NCBI GenBank assembly: GCA_013414765.1
Contig: CP058708.1
Coordinates: 248,001-312,000 of the forward strand
Direction of reading: 5' to 3'
DNA: 64,000 bases
Origin: Candidatus Accumulibacter cognatus
GTDB lineage: Bacteria > Pseudomonadota > Gammaproteobacteria > Burkholderiales > Rhodocyclaceae
Shown: piece after piece, positions 44,738 to 55,063 of the stretch
How positions within the stretch are numbered: position 1 is the first letter of the stretch
How the letters are laid out: each line of letters starts with the position of its first letter
The notes under the pieces: generated by a model
Database searches by the model: none
What the model was told of the DNA's origin: nothing
Seen by the model: the letters and a program-made list of their open reading frames with translations, nothing else
Position numbers and translations under genes: made by a program

Positions 44738-45271
44738 CTAGTGACCGCAAAACGGGGCCACACCGTTGGCTCCCATGAGTGCCTGCCTTTGATAACTCGT
44801 GCGAACGATGCCGGTGGTGGCATCGAACAGCACGTCGAAGCGTGCGAGCTGATTCCAGGCATCGCAATACTGCCACTCCCAGACCAGTTCGTCGCGTTCC
44901 TTGAAATAGGCGGTCCACTGTGGAGCAGGTGGACCGATCAGGCGTAGCACCGATTCCTGGTCGCTTTTTCCAGGCTCGATACGAGCAAAATGCTCCATGT
45001 CGAGCACCGCTTCAATCTGCTGCAGCCGCCCATCCGGAGCAATGAAGACCATGAACGTCTGGGTTCCTGCTGGCCCGCGCGGATAGGCCAGTTGCTCGCT
45101 GCCGTTAGCATTCTTCCAGCGGAGTGCCGGCGTTCCCATTGTCGCCACTACTTCCGGCAAGGTCGTCACACCGGGCTGCAAACCCCAGCCACTGTAACCA
45201 GCACAAGCCGAGAGCAGGGATACGCCGACCGGGGCCAAGAGGTATTGCCACCTCGACCATACAGTACTCAT
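44738..45271 (-). CDS. Lipoprotein, possibly SmpA/OmlA-like
   Basis: 177 residues. A lipoprotein signal ends in SLLSAC with Cys23 as the lipidation site. The mature chain has the look of small outer-membrane lipoproteins with repeated LRLIGPPAPQW and VVATMGTPALRW units (a turn with GxP), each followed by a beta hairpin such as LVWEWQYCD. That duplicated Gly-x-Pro pattern resembles the SmpA/OmlA fold, but the assignment is tentative. It stands alone, convergent with the kinase gene. Confidence 0.8.
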   Translation of the reverse strand: MSTVWSRWQYLLAPVGVSLLSACAGYSGWGLQPGVTTLPEVVATMGTPALRWKNANGSEQLAYPRGPAGTQTFMVFIAPDGRLQQIEAVLDMEHFARIEPGKSDQESVLRLIGPPAPQWTAYFKERDELVWEWQYCDAWNQLARFDVLFDATTGIVRTSYQRQALMGANGVAPFCGH

Positions 45272-45437
45272 CTCTTGCCTAGACCATCAGTCATTGCCGC
45301 TGTGATTATCGTGCAGGTATTGTCGTGCGGTAAGCACTTGCCCTGCAAGCCGTCTCAAAATATATATTAGAACTCTCTAACTTTCATGACTCGCCACGCC
45401 ACCCGCCGCCGCGCAATTGGCATCAGTACCACCCGGA

Positions 45438-45764
45438 TCAGACCGGGTCGATGAGACCTTCGAACAGTTTCTGCAATTCACCCTCTTCATACATCTCGCG
45501 CATGATGTCGCAGCCACCGATAAACTCGCCGTGCACGTAAAGCTGCGGGATCGTGGGCCAGTTAGCATATTCCTTGATACCGTTGCGAATCTCAGCATTT
45601 TCCAGCACATTCACGCTGAGAAAGCCGGAAACTCCACAGGCCTTCAGAATTTGTACGGTAACCGCAGAAAAACCACACTGTGGAAATTGTGGAGTCCCCT
45701 TCATATAGAGGACCACTGGGTTATTGGTGACCTGCTCTTTGATCAGTTGCTGCACATCCATCAC
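45438..45764 (-). CDS. grxD: Monothiol glutaredoxin (Grx4 family)
   Basis: 108 residues, complete. The active site is CGFS with Cys30 (MKGTPQFPQCGFS), and WPTIPQLYVHGEFIGGCDI binds glutathione. Grx4 proteins carry or deliver [2Fe-2S] clusters with BolA partners. It is the last gene of the hemA-prfA-prmC-grxD run, 66 bp after prmC, as in many betaproteobacteria. Confidence 0.96.
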   Translation of the reverse strand: MMDVQQLIKEQVTNNPVVLYMKGTPQFPQCGFSAVTVQILKACGVSGFLSVNVLENAEIRNGIKEYANWPTIPQLYVHGEFIGGCDIMREMYEEGELQKLFEGLIDPV

Positions 45765-45830
45765 AACACCTCGCCATTTCTATAGTTGATAAAAATCATC
45801 GAATTAGTGTACCGATTGGCCACCCCCTCG

Positions 45831-46673
45831 TCAATACAGACAACCACCGCTGACTCTTTCGACCTTCGACAGATCCGGCCAGGAAGCCACCTTGGAAAAA
45901 CCTGCACTCCACAACAAATCGCGCACTCTAGCTGCCTGATTGTAACCGTGTTCGATCAATAGCCAGCCATCCGGCAGCAGATGTCCGGCTGCACCGACGA
46001 CGATTGCACGAACACAGGCCAGACCGTCGCCACCACTGATCCCATCGCTGAGTGCCATCAGCGGCTCAAAGGGAAGACCGTTCTGCTGAAGATGCGGATC
46101 CGCATACTCAACATAAGGTGGGTTGGCAACGATCAAGTCGAAACGTGCTCCGCCGAGTGGTGCGTACCAGTCGCCCGCAAGGAAATTGACCTCGACTGCA
46201 TGCCGCGCGGCATTGATGCGGGCCACCTCAAGCGCCGCAGGAGACAAGTCTACCGCACTGACGATGGCCGCCGAGCGCAGGTATTTGAGGGTCACCGCCA
46301 AGACCCCGCAACCCGTACCGAGGTCTACGATCCGAGGCGCCTTTAATGGCTGCAGTCGTTCGATCGCCAGTTCGACCAGCAGTTCCGTTTCTGGGCGCGG
46401 AATCAGAACCGCTGGGGTGACAAGAAACTCAAGCGCATAAAATGCTGCCGAATTCACCAGATACGCCAATGGTTCCCCGTCAGAACGACGCTTGACGAGT
46501 ACCCAGAGTCGCGCCAACTGATCAGTCGACAACGCTCGCTCCGGGCGGACCAGCAGATCGACATGTGTACAGCCGGCGACGTGCTGGACGAGCAAACGCG
46601 CATCCAGACGATCAATACTCAGGCTGGCTACGCGCCAAGCCTCGCCGATGCACATCACCAGCGGCTGCAACAT
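45831..46673 (-). CDS. prmC: Release factor glutamine methyltransferase
   Basis: 280 residues. Methylates the Gln of the GGQ loop in RF1 and RF2. The substrate motif NPPYVE lies near residue 180, and SAM-binding IVDLGTGCGVLAVTL near residue 115. An N-terminal helical domain (about 1-80) binds the release factor. It follows prfA, its target, by 64 bp. Confidence 0.95.
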   Translation of the reverse strand: MLQPLVMCIGEAWRVASLSIDRLDARLLVQHVAGCTHVDLLVRPERALSTDQLARLWVLVKRRSDGEPLAYLVNSAAFYALEFLVTPAVLIPRPETELLVELAIERLQPLKAPRIVDLGTGCGVLAVTLKYLRSAAIVSAVDLSPAALEVARINAARHAVEVNFLAGDWYAPLGGARFDLIVANPPYVEYADPHLQQNGLPFEPLMALSDGISGGDGLACVRAIVVGAAGHLLPDGWLLIEHGYNQAARVRDLLWSAGFSKVASWPDLSKVERVSGGCLY

Positions 46674-46737
46674 TCAGCGCAGACCCATTGACGCAGGCCA
46701 TTGCACAAAGCGCGGCATCAGAGTCAGAGCGATCGCT

Positions 46738-47820
46738 TCACGCGCTCTCGGCGAGCATCGCCAACTGATCAGCCTGATACTCGGCAGTCAGCGCAGCAAT
46801 CAGGTCATCGAGATCACCGTCCATGACGGCCTCGAGCTTGTATAACGTCAGGTTGATGCGGTGGTCGGTCACTCGCCCCTGCGGGAAATTATAGGTTCGA
46901 ATTCGCTCCGAGCGATCACCACTGCCAATCAGATTCCTGCGTGCCGACGCGATGTTCGCATGTTGCTCGCGCTCCTGCATGTCCCTGATACGCGCAACCA
47001 GTACTGACAAGGCCTGTGCCTTGTTCTTGTGCTGCGAGCGATCATCCTGACATTCCACGACAATGCCCGTCGGCAGATGAGTGATGCGTACGGCCGAATC
47101 GGTCTTGTTAATGTGCTGCCCACCAGCCCCCGAAGCTCGATAGGTGTCAATGCGAATCTCGGTCGGGTTGATCTGCACCTCCTCTAGCGCGTCGGCCTCG
47201 GGCATCACCGCCACAGTACAGGCGGACGTGTGGATACGGCCTTGCGTCTCGGTATCCGGAACACGCTGCACACGATGAGCACCTGACTCGAACTTGAGTC
47301 TGGAGTAAACACCCTGGCCGATGATACGCGCAATGACTTCCCTGTACCCACCGAGGTCCGAAATGCTTGCGGAAATGACCTCCACTTGCCAACCCCGGCG
47401 CTCGGCGTAACGCGTGTACATTCGGAACAGATTGCCTGCAAACAATGCCGACTCGTCACCGCCTGTGCCGGCGCGAATTTCGAGAAAGACATTGCGATCA
47501 TCCTTGGCGTCCTTTGGCAGCAACAGTTTTTGCAGTTCTGCCTCGATCTCCGGTAGGCGCTCCCTGGCCCCTGCCACTTCGGCTTCAGCCAATTCCCGCA
47601 TCTCTGGATCAGCCAGCATATCCAGCCCCGCACACAGATCGGACCGGAGCTGTCGCCAAGCCTGGTAAAGGGAAACCACCGGACCGAGTTCGGCATGCTC
47701 GCGCGATAGCTTCCGGTACTCGTCCATGTCACGTGTCGCCTCGCCGCTGGCCAGCATGCGATCGAGCTCGTAGAGACGACCGGTCAGATGCTCAAGTTTG
47801 TCGCGAATACTCTGGTTCAT
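46738..47820 (-). CDS. prfA: Peptide chain release factor 1
   Basis: 360 residues from ATG 47820 ([12 protein letters not shown]); a longer frame to 47988 is rejected because the extension has no family match. The GGQ motif is in [19 protein letters not shown], and the RF1-type domain 2 precedes it ([20 protein letters not shown]). Recognises UAA and UAG. It lies 85 bp after hemA. Confidence 0.97.
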   Translation of the reverse strand: MNQSIRDKLEHLTGRLYELDRMLASGEATRDMDEYRKLSREHAELGPVVSLYQAWRQLRSDLCAGLDMLADPEMRELAEAEVAGARERLPEIEAELQKLLLPKDAKDDRNVFLEIRAGTGGDESALFAGNLFRMYTRYAERRGWQVEVISASISDLGGYREVIARIIGQGVYSRLKFESGAHRVQRVPDTETQGRIHTSACTVAVMPEADALEEVQINPTEIRIDTYRASGAGGQHINKTDSAVRITHLPTGIVVECQDDRSQHKNKAQALSVLVARIRDMQEREQHANIASARRNLIGSGDRSERIRTYNFPQGRVTDHRINLTLYKLEAVMDGDLDDLIAALTAEYQADQLAMLAESA

Positions 47821-47905
47821 AGAAAATCGGTTCAGGCAGCGGTTCAGGCAAAAAGGCCGTGAAGAAAATCTTCTGGGAGTTGGTACGCCAGCAAAAGATC
47901 CATTC

Positions 47906-49168
47906 TCATTTGCCGAGATGGGAGTCCACATGCAAGTGAAAAAGCTGGGCTGCCAGAAGCGGCAAGTCGTCCCGGTCTCCAGCGGCATGGCTCAGCGCCT
48001 GCGTTGGTGCGTGCAGGAACTTGTTGGTCAGGCGGAGAGAAAATTGCTCTAGCACACGCGCCGGGTCGTCTCCTTTGGCCAACAACTTGAGTGCATGCTC
48101 CATTTCGTGCCGACGCGATCGTTCAGTCGCGTCGCGCAGCGCGCGAATGACCGGCACTGTACCACGCGTTGCCAACCAGCGTAGGAATCCATCGACACGC
48201 TCGGCAATGATTGCCTCTGCGTCAACGACTGCTGCCTGACGCGACTCGAGTCCCGACGCGACCAACTGAGCGAGATCATCAACCGTATACAGGAAAACAT
48301 CGTCCATTTCGCCCACCTCGATCTCGATATCGCGCGGGACTGCGAGATCGACCATGAACATCGGGCGGTGACGACGCATCTTGATGGCACGCTCGACCAT
48401 GCCCAGACCAATGATTGGCAGCGGACTAGCTGTACAGGAAATGATGATATCGAACTGCGACAATCTCTCGCCAAGCTCTTCGAGCCTGATCGCCGTTCCG
48501 CCAAAACGGTCAGCAAGCGATTGGCCGCGCTCCACCGTTCGGTTTGCAATGAGCACCTGTTTCGGCCGTTGTACCGCGAAATGTCTGGCGCACAGCTCGA
48601 TCATCTCGCCGGCGCCAATCAACAGGAGCTTCTGATCGGAGATCCGCTCGAAGATGCGCTCGGCTAGGCGCACTGCGGCGGCAGCCATGGAAACGACGTT
48701 GACACCAATCGCCGTGGTCGAGCGCACCTCCTTTGCGACAGCAAACGAATGCTGGAAAAGTTTATGCAAGGTTGTGCCAAGGGTGCCAGCTTCCTCGGCC
48801 ACACGTACAGCCTCCTTCATCTGGCCGAGAATCTGTGGTTCACCCAGAACCATCGAATCGAGTCCACTAGCCACCCTGAAGGCATGGCGAACAGCATCAC
48901 GTTCGGGATAGGTGTAGAGGTATGGCTCGATTTCGTGGCGGGCTAGGCGATGATAGTCCGCCAGCCACTGGCTTGCTGCCTCTGGTACATCGGTGGCGAA
49001 GTAAACCTCGGTACGGTTACAGGTCGAAAGAATCGCTGCCTCCTGAACCGAATTTCCGCGTGTCAGGTCGGTCAACGCCTGGTGCACCCTTTCCGCGTGA
49101 AAGGCCACCTGCTCACGGACCGACAGAGGAGCTGTGTGGTGGTTGATACCAAGCGTAAACAGCGGCAT
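47906..49168 (-). CDS. hemA: Glutamyl-tRNA reductase
   Basis: 420 residues from ATG 49168 ([15 protein letters not shown]). Makes glutamate semialdehyde from Glu-tRNA for tetrapyrroles. Catalytic Cys50 lies in [24 protein letters not shown] and the NADPH-binding [15 protein letters not shown] are present, and the C-terminal dimerisation helix is complete. An upstream ATG at 49207 would add 13 residues without family support. Regulation by haem or protease is known in enterics but not shown here. Confidence 0.97.
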   Translation of the reverse strand: MPLFTLGINHHTAPLSVREQVAFHAERVHQALTDLTRGNSVQEAAILSTCNRTEVYFATDVPEAASQWLADYHRLARHEIEPYLYTYPERDAVRHAFRVASGLDSMVLGEPQILGQMKEAVRVAEEAGTLGTTLHKLFQHSFAVAKEVRSTTAIGVNVVSMAAAAVRLAERIFERISDQKLLLIGAGEMIELCARHFAVQRPKQVLIANRTVERGQSLADRFGGTAIRLEELGERLSQFDIIISCTASPLPIIGLGMVERAIKMRRHRPMFMVDLAVPRDIEIEVGEMDDVFLYTVDDLAQLVASGLESRQAAVVDAEAIIAERVDGFLRWLATRGTVPVIRALRDATERSRRHEMEHALKLLAKGDDPARVLEQFSLRLTNKFLHAPTQALSHAAGDRDDLPLLAAQLFHLHVDSHLGK

Positions 49169-49253
49169 TCTTGGCGGATGGTAGGCAGGAAAAGGCAGGA
49201 TTGGCAAGGATTATATCATTGACAGTACATGCCCCCGCGCGCGCCATACGCAT

Positions 49254-52142
49254 TCAGATCACATCCTGCGCCGGCTTGCCGATGAAATACCCTTGTGCGT
49301 AGTCCACACCAAAACTGCGCAACATGTTCAACGCGCGTTCGTCTTCAACGAACTCGGCGACAGTCTTCTTGCCAAATCCTCGTGCCACCTCGGTCAGTGC
49401 CCGGACAAAGACCTGATCGTCTGGACTGTCGACCAGCGTGCGCACAAACGATCCGTCGATCTTCACGTAATCAACAGGTAATTGCTTGATATAATTGAAT
49501 GATGAAAATCCTACACCAAAATCGTCGAGCGAAAACGAACAACCCAGTTCACGCACAGCCTGCATGAACGCGCGGGCAGCTGAAAAATCCGACACGGCAG
49601 CCGTTTCGGTGATTTCAAAGACGACATGACTGGACAGCATTGGGTTGCGGGCAAGCTCTTCGCGAATGAAGGACAACATTCTGGCATCGTTAATGCTGAC
49701 GCCTGACAGGTTGATCGAGAACTTATAGTCTCTCCCGACGGCAAACAAGGACAACATTTTGCCAAATACCTGATCAATCACGTGACGATCGATCTCGCGT
49801 ATCAAGCCACTGTTTTCGGCGACCTCCATGAACGCTCCAGGCGGAATCAGCGACCCGTCGGAATCCCGCATGCGCACCAGCGCCTCGTAATGACTGACCT
49901 GCCGCGCACGGATATCTTGAATCGGCTGGTAATGGACGACAAATCCCCCATCCACCAGGGAACGGTTGATCATCTCCTTCCAATGCAAGCGCTCCTGTAT
50001 CTTCTCCTGTTCACCCTCACCCTCGGAATAGAGGTGCCAACCTCCCCCGCCTTTGGCCTTGGCCTGATACATGGCGATGTCGGCATTGGCCAGAAGCTCC
50101 TTGACATCCATTTTCGCCTCGGAAAAGACCACAATCCCTATACTGGCGGAAATCCGATGGTTTGCTCCTAGTTCCGGGAATTTGATTTCGGCAAGGCGCT
50201 TGTTGATCTTCTCGGCCACCTGAATGGCTCCGTCCTGGTCGCATTCATGCAACAGGAGACCCAGTTCGTCGCCGCCCAGTCTCCCCAGCAGATCGCTGGC
50301 GCGTGCCACGTTGCTGACTTGGTCGGCGACGATACGCAACAGGGCGTCTCCTGCCTGATGGCCACTGACGTCGTTAACGTATCTGAACTCGTCGAGGTCG
50401 AGATACAGCAATGCCCCATCGTGCCCTGAACGACGCGCGCTGATCAGCGTTTGATCGAGCTCGTTCTGAAAATGCTGTCGATTGATCAGACCGGTCAGCG
50501 GGTCGTGTTCAGCCAGATAGTTGACGTGCGACTCGGCGCGTTTGCGTTCGGTATGGTCTACCCCAACCGAGAGAATCATCATCGCGTCACCAGAATGGCC
50601 AGACAGGCGAGAATGGCTCCAAGTGATTTCATAGGTTTGACCGCTCGTGCCCAGCAGAATCGACTCTGTCTGCACGTGCCGACGAATTCCTGCGGCGATG
50701 TCGCGCAAGGCCTGCTGAACAGGTGATGCCGGTGATGATCCGGCCGGACCGAGTAACTCGAAGAAACGCTTGCCAGGTAGCATTTCCTCATCGCAACCGA
50801 ACAACAAACGCCCGTATCGATTCAGTGTGCGGATTCGACCGTCTGCGGACTGCGTCAGAATGATGACTTGTGCGGTGTCGAGAAGGCTCTTGCTAAAATC
50901 GCGTTCGACCGATATCCGCTGCAACATTCTCTGGGTCGCTGCAGAATGCGCTGCCACTTCGGCCTCCAAGGTCTCCAGTCGATACGACAGGGAGATTGCC
51001 GCTTCAGCCAGGTTGTCGATTTCGTCATCGAGCAAACGCCGAGCACGTGGCGCAATGCGCGCGCGTGCCTCGTTAAAGGCCCGGCGACCGAGCAGGGGTA
51101 TTGCCAGCACGGCCTTGGTCATGCGCTGCAGTGGTGCGTGTACCAGCAGCGACAGCAATAGCAGCGACAGCAACGAAACCAGCAACTCGCCCTGTAAGCG
51201 GCTCAAGACCGATTGGCGAATGTCGGCCAGGGCTTCGGTCAGATCATCTATGACCACCATCATCGCCGGGAATGGCCCTCCCCTTGGAGCATCCAATGCC
51301 AGAAATAACAATTCGAACTGCTTGCCGTTGTAAGTCAGCGAGAGATGGGCATGGCCACTGGGGTGAAGAATCGGGGGAATCGACGTCAATTGATGAAGCA
51401 AGGCCCGATCTTTTCCCTTGCTGCTCAACTCGATCACCCGCAAGCCCACCTGTGGCAGGAAGGTCTCGTCCACCGCACCTCCCGCCACAGGCGGCGTCGG
51501 GATCAGGATGCCTAGATCAGCGCCACCAGACACACTTGGAAATGAGTTGATCACCTCGGCTGGTGAGCTGCCAAGGACCACCACCCCAGCAACCCGACCA
51601 GACGACAGAATCGGTGCTGCCGCAAACTCTGTACATACCTGCCGGCAGCGCGTCCAGTGCATGGCTCGCTCACTCTCAATGACGGCACGCACCTCTGCAT
51701 CATGATCCGGATCAGCCAGAACATCGCTGGGCCAACTGGCCAGCGGCGGACCGGTCTTCGCATACACCTGCAAGGAGTCGATACCCAGGCCGAGTTGCAG
51801 GGCTGCCCAGTGGCTATCGAAGTGATTTCGCAGCAACTCATGTCCGTGCGGCGTCTGGAACAGGCTCACTCCGACAGAATCAAGCGCAGCCAGAACACCC
51901 GCGAGACCCTGCAGGCGTTGCCCGAAGTCATCGCGCAAGGTAAAGGCCTGCAGAACGAGGCGCTTGCGAGCCTCCGCACGCTGCAATTCGAAACGCGTCG
52001 TCAAGTCGTGAAAATGGAGCCAGGACAGCGCCCCATTGACCGACAGCATCACCACACCCAGGGTCAGCAGGATCTTCCACCTGAGGCTGAGGAATCTGTA
52101 ACCGCTGCGCGCTTGCGACGCGGAATGACGATCCAGCATCAC
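49254..52142 (-). CDS. Membrane GGDEF/EAL cyclic-di-GMP protein with periplasmic sensor and PAS
   Basis: 962 residues. Membrane segments at about 21-42 and 319-337 bracket a periplasmic sensor of about 275 residues. A HAMP-like linker and coiled coil follow, then PAS (about 420-535: SLLDTAQVIILTQSADGRIRTLN), GGDEF (540-705) and EAL (720-962). The cyclase site is GGDEL (623-627), and the inhibitory I-site RASD stands five residues before it. The EAL part keeps its catalytic residues (YEAL, INLS, ITET, LDDFGVG, KIDGSF, TVAEF, YAQGYFIG). It may make or degrade c-di-GMP according to a periplasmic signal. The porin gene ends 6 bp upstream, so it is in the same unit. Confidence 0.92.
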   Translation of the reverse strand: MMLDRHSASQARSGYRFLSLRWKILLTLGVVMLSVNGALSWLHFHDLTTRFELQRAEARKRLVLQAFTLRDDFGQRLQGLAGVLAALDSVGVSLFQTPHGHELLRNHFDSHWAALQLGLGIDSLQVYAKTGPPLASWPSDVLADPDHDAEVRAVIESERAMHWTRCRQVCTEFAAAPILSSGRVAGVVVLGSSPAEVINSFPSVSGGADLGILIPTPPVAGGAVDETFLPQVGLRVIELSSKGKDRALLHQLTSIPPILHPSGHAHLSLTYNGKQFELLFLALDAPRGGPFPAMMVVIDDLTEALADIRQSVLSRLQGELLVSLLSLLLLSLLVHAPLQRMTKAVLAIPLLGRRAFNEARARIAPRARRLLDDEIDNLAEAAISLSYRLETLEAEVAAHSAATQRMLQRISVERDFSKSLLDTAQVIILTQSADGRIRTLNRYGRLLFGCDEEMLPGKRFFELLGPAGSSPASPVQQALRDIAAGIRRHVQTESILLGTSGQTYEITWSHSRLSGHSGDAMMILSVGVDHTERKRAESHVNYLAEHDPLTGLINRQHFQNELDQTLISARRSGHDGALLYLDLDEFRYVNDVSGHQAGDALLRIVADQVSNVARASDLLGRLGGDELGLLLHECDQDGAIQVAEKINKRLAEIKFPELGANHRISASIGIVVFSEAKMDVKELLANADIAMYQAKAKGGGGWHLYSEGEGEQEKIQERLHWKEMINRSLVDGGFVVHYQPIQDIRARQVSHYEALVRMRDSDGSLIPPGAFMEVAENSGLIREIDRHVIDQVFGKMLSLFAVGRDYKFSINLSGVSINDARMLSFIREELARNPMLSSHVVFEITETAAVSDFSAARAFMQAVRELGCSFSLDDFGVGFSSFNYIKQLPVDYVKIDGSFVRTLVDSPDDQVFVRALTEVARGFGKKTVAEFVEDERALNMLRSFGVDYAQGYFIGKPAQDVI

Positions 52143-52148
52143 CGGTGA

Positions 52149-53360
52149 CTAAAAGCGGAAGGAGGCTTGCAGCATGAAGTTGTCCCAGTAGCGACGCAAA
52201 GCCTGCGTGTCCGGATTGTCCTGTACCGCCAGGAAACCCGTACCGTCAACTCGGTGCACTTCAGCGCGCAACATGAACTGTGGGGTGACGTCAAAACGAA
52301 GCCCTGCCGTCCAGTCCTTGGCAAAGCGTGTAAAACCCGGTATCCCGGTGGCTGCGGCAAATCTCTTGCCATCACGATCATGGTTGTCGGCGTAATAGGC
52401 GTCGTAACGCAGCAAAGCCTCCCACCGGGGTGCCAGGCGGTAGCTCCCCTGCAGATAATAGCTTCGACCATCGGCAGTGCCATTGTAGAAAAAGCGGCCA
52501 AAGTCCGAGACAGAAGTTCGTCGGAAAGCGTATTCGCTGGTCAGGCTCCAGTTCTCGGCGTTGAACTGTGCGGACAGAATCAGTGGCGTCAGCTTGAATC
52601 GCCCGGCCTGCAGGCGGTCGCCAAAGCCCGGTTTGTAGCGCAGGTCGAGGCGAGTAGCGGTCAAGCCCAGACGATACATCCCGCCAGATCCCTCGTAGAA
52701 GACCTGCAAATCCGGCGCCAGACTGGAATCCAGATTGCCGGGTCGATGCAAGCCGACCAGAGCCACCTTGGCAGCATCCGTATCGGTCTGGGGCTGACCG
52801 TAAGCAAAACTGGCGAACAGGCTCCCGGCATCACCATAGCGCTCTGCGTAGATCTCGGCTCCGTCGGCCGACACCGTCAGATTGCGTGTCCTCTCGAAAT
52901 AGATCGATTGGGGCAGAATGATGCTGGGGCGGGTGAACGGCACATCGCGGGTCTTGTTGTACAAACCGTAGGCAGTTTTGATCCGTCCCAGACGAATCCC
53001 CGCGCGTCCCTCTTCTCTCGATAGTGGCGTCCAGTCGATCAAGCCGTAGTCGACCCGCACTCTACCATCATCGGTGCCACCAGCCCGATGTGAGAGCAGC
53101 TCGGCTGCCAGCTGCACATCGGAAGTCAGGCGCCACGATGCATTCATACCCACTTCCGTGAAATTCCTGTCCACCCGGTCGTCGCTGTACCCAAAGAAAT
53201 TATTATCCGTGGTGTTCACCAGTGTCAGGGAGGCAAAGCCGTGCAACCGGAAGTCCCCGCCCATCAGGTCCAGGGAACGCACAGGCGCAGCCCACAGCAA
53301 GCACAAGCCAATCAGCGCCATACAAGGCGCGGCCCTAGCGAACCTTGAGTACACGCACAT
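52149..53360 (-). CDS. Porin-like outer-membrane beta-barrel protein
   Basis: 403 residues from ATG 53360 (GAGG upstream) with signal peptide (MALIGLCLLWAAPVRS); an internal ATG at 53321 is an alternative. The mature chain begins LDLMGGDFRLHGFASLTLVN and ends in aromatic MLQASFRF, both typical of trimeric porins or related barrels. Many strands such as LAAELLSHRAGG, WSLTSEYAFRRTSVS and WEALLRYDAYYADNHDRDG are visible. Its start overlaps the 3' end of the binding-protein gene by 26 bp. Confidence 0.85.
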   Translation of the reverse strand: MCVYSRFARAAPCMALIGLCLLWAAPVRSLDLMGGDFRLHGFASLTLVNTTDNNFFGYSDDRVDRNFTEVGMNASWRLTSDVQLAAELLSHRAGGTDDGRVRVDYGLIDWTPLSREEGRAGIRLGRIKTAYGLYNKTRDVPFTRPSIILPQSIYFERTRNLTVSADGAEIYAERYGDAGSLFASFAYGQPQTDTDAAKVALVGLHRPGNLDSSLAPDLQVFYEGSGGMYRLGLTATRLDLRYKPGFGDRLQAGRFKLTPLILSAQFNAENWSLTSEYAFRRTSVSDFGRFFYNGTADGRSYYLQGSYRLAPRWEALLRYDAYYADNHDRDGKRFAAATGIPGFTRFAKDWTAGLRFDVTPQFMLRAEVHRVDGTGFLAVQDNPDTQALRRYWDNFMLQASFRF

Positions 53361-53805
53361 TCGGATTAACCTCGCTCGCCTTGACGTAACCAATCGCACC
53401 CGGAGTGGATGCCACTCTGGAGAGCATTTCCTGCGTTGAAGCGACCTGTTCGGGGTATCGTCCCTGCCCGGAAAACACCTGCCGGTCCCAGGCCATTCGC
53501 AATTGCTGAGGAAAAACCTGCAGCACGGTCTTGCTGAAGGTGGCATGCTCGGGGGCGTCATCCCTGAGAACGAATACCTTGACCAGGGTATCGGTTGGCC
53601 AATTCTGCAAGCGCATGCCAAAGATGGCGCGCAGGGAAGCTCTCGGAATGGTCTCTTCGCTGGTCGCCGGATTGGCAATCGCGACCATCGCCGGCTCAGC
53701 TGTCTGGGCATGCGCCACGGCAGCAAGCAGCGCGTTTGCCAGCAGACAGAACAATAGCAATCGCCGCAGCAAAGCCACGAATTTAATGGGAAGAATTTTC
53801 TGCAT
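53335..53805 (-). CDS. Small periplasmic phosphate-binding-like protein
   Basis: 156 residues from ATG 53805. Signal peptide (LLRRLLLFCLLANALLAAVAHA), then a compact part of the PstS-type fold: ETIPRASLRAIFGMRLQNWPTDTLVKVFVLRDDAPEHATFSKTVLQV, FSGQGRYPEQVASTQEMLSRVASTPGAIGYVKASE. It is about half the length of a real PstS and lacks one lobe, so it is likely a ligand sensor or chaperone rather than an ABC transport component. First gene of the binding protein-porin-GGDEF/EAL unit. Confidence 0.8.
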   Translation of the reverse strand: MQKILPIKFVALLRRLLLFCLLANALLAAVAHAQTAEPAMVAIANPATSEETIPRASLRAIFGMRLQNWPTDTLVKVFVLRDDAPEHATFSKTVLQVFPQQLRMAWDRQVFSGQGRYPEQVASTQEMLSRVASTPGAIGYVKASEVNPNVRVLKVR

Positions 53806-53908
53806 CACGGCACATGCTACCAGACAAAGCTTCCGACGACCCAGCCAGCGTTGGTCAACGGGGCCTTTGCTCCTGCGCACAGCCGGCAAACCACCATGGT
53901 CAATTCAA

Positions 53909-54979
53909 CTAGATTCCAGAACCACCCTCTTCCATAGTCTTTCCTGGCGCGGCAAAAACCCTGAGCTGACGAGGCTTAAACCATACCAGCTGTCCTTCGG
54001 CAAGCGCCAATATCGTAGCCCGCTCGCGAGTTAACTCAACCTCAATCAATTCCGAAGCATGCGCCAGCTCGACACGTACCCATGGCCCGATGGCATGCAC
54101 TTCCTGTACCATCGCCTCTAGGCTACCGGTCACCGGGTGGTGTTCGATCTCGATATCATGCGGTCGGACAAACGCCGTGACACCACTTTCCGGCCCACCT
54201 TCAAGACGCTCCGCAGCGACCTCCGCCCAGGCACCATGGACACGACTATGAAAGACGTTGACATTGCCAAGGAACTGATAGACGAAAGGTGTTGCCGGAT
54301 TTGAATACACATCGTCGGGAGAGCCGATCTGCTCGATCCTCCCCTGGTTCATTACTACCACGCGATCAGCAACCTCCAGCGCTTCTTCCTGATCGTGTGT
54401 CACGAAGACGCTGGAAATCTGCATTTCATCGTGCAAGCGCCGCAGCCAACGCCGCAGTTCCTTGCGCACCTGGGTATCCAACGCACCGAAGGGTTCATCA
54501 AGTAGCAGCACCCTCGGTTCAACGGCGAGCGCACGTGCTAGGGCTATACGCTGACGCTGACCTCCTGAAAGTTGCGAGGGATAGCGATCGGCCAACCAGT
54601 CGAGCTGCACGAGCTTGAGTAATGCCGTAACCCGGCTACGGATCTCGGCCTCTGCCGGACGCACTTTTCTCGTTTTGACGCGCAGACCGAAAGCGACGTT
54701 TTCGAACACCGACATGTGCCGGAACAAGGCGTAGTGCTGGAACACAAAGCCGACCTTGCGATCGCGTGCATGCACATGTGCCACTTCCTCGCCCGCGAAC
54801 AGCACCTGCCCAACGTCGGCGCTTTCCATGCCGGCAATGATGCGCAGTAGTGTGGTCTTGCCGCAACCTGATGGACCGAGCAAGGCAACCAGTTCGCCCG
54901 TCGGAATGTGCAGGTTGATGCCTTCCAGTGCCACAAAGTTACCGAAGCGTTTGCCAATCCCACGTATTTCGATGCTCAT
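53909..54979 (-). CDS. cysA: Sulfate/thiosulfate ABC transporter ATP-binding protein
   Basis: 356 residues. ABC ATPase with Walker [14 protein letters not shown], signature [19 protein letters not shown], Walker [13 protein letters not shown], and switch His in [11 protein letters not shown]. The C-terminal TOBE-like domain (about 245-356) fits CysA. It energises CysT/CysW. The last gene of the transporter run, 84 bp after cysW. Confidence 0.96.
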   Translation of the reverse strand: MSIEIRGIGKRFGNFVALEGINLHIPTGELVALLGPSGCGKTTLLRIIAGMESADVGQVLFAGEEVAHVHARDRKVGFVFQHYALFRHMSVFENVAFGLRVKTRKVRPAEAEIRSRVTALLKLVQLDWLADRYPSQLSGGQRQRIALARALAVEPRVLLLDEPFGALDTQVRKELRRWLRRLHDEMQISSVFVTHDQEEALEVADRVVVMNQGRIEQIGSPDDVYSNPATPFVYQFLGNVNVFHSRVHGAWAEVAAERLEGGPESGVTAFVRPHDIEIEHHPVTGSLEAMVQEVHAIGPWVRVELAHASELIEVELTRERATILALAEGQLVWFKPRQLRVFAAPGKTMEEGGSGI

Positions 54980-55063
54980 CAGAACAGTTCAGAAAAGGTT
55001 CTTGCAGGGATCCGCGTGCAAGCGACACGGAAAAGTCGGGAGCAAGTTGCGAGCACTCCTGTC

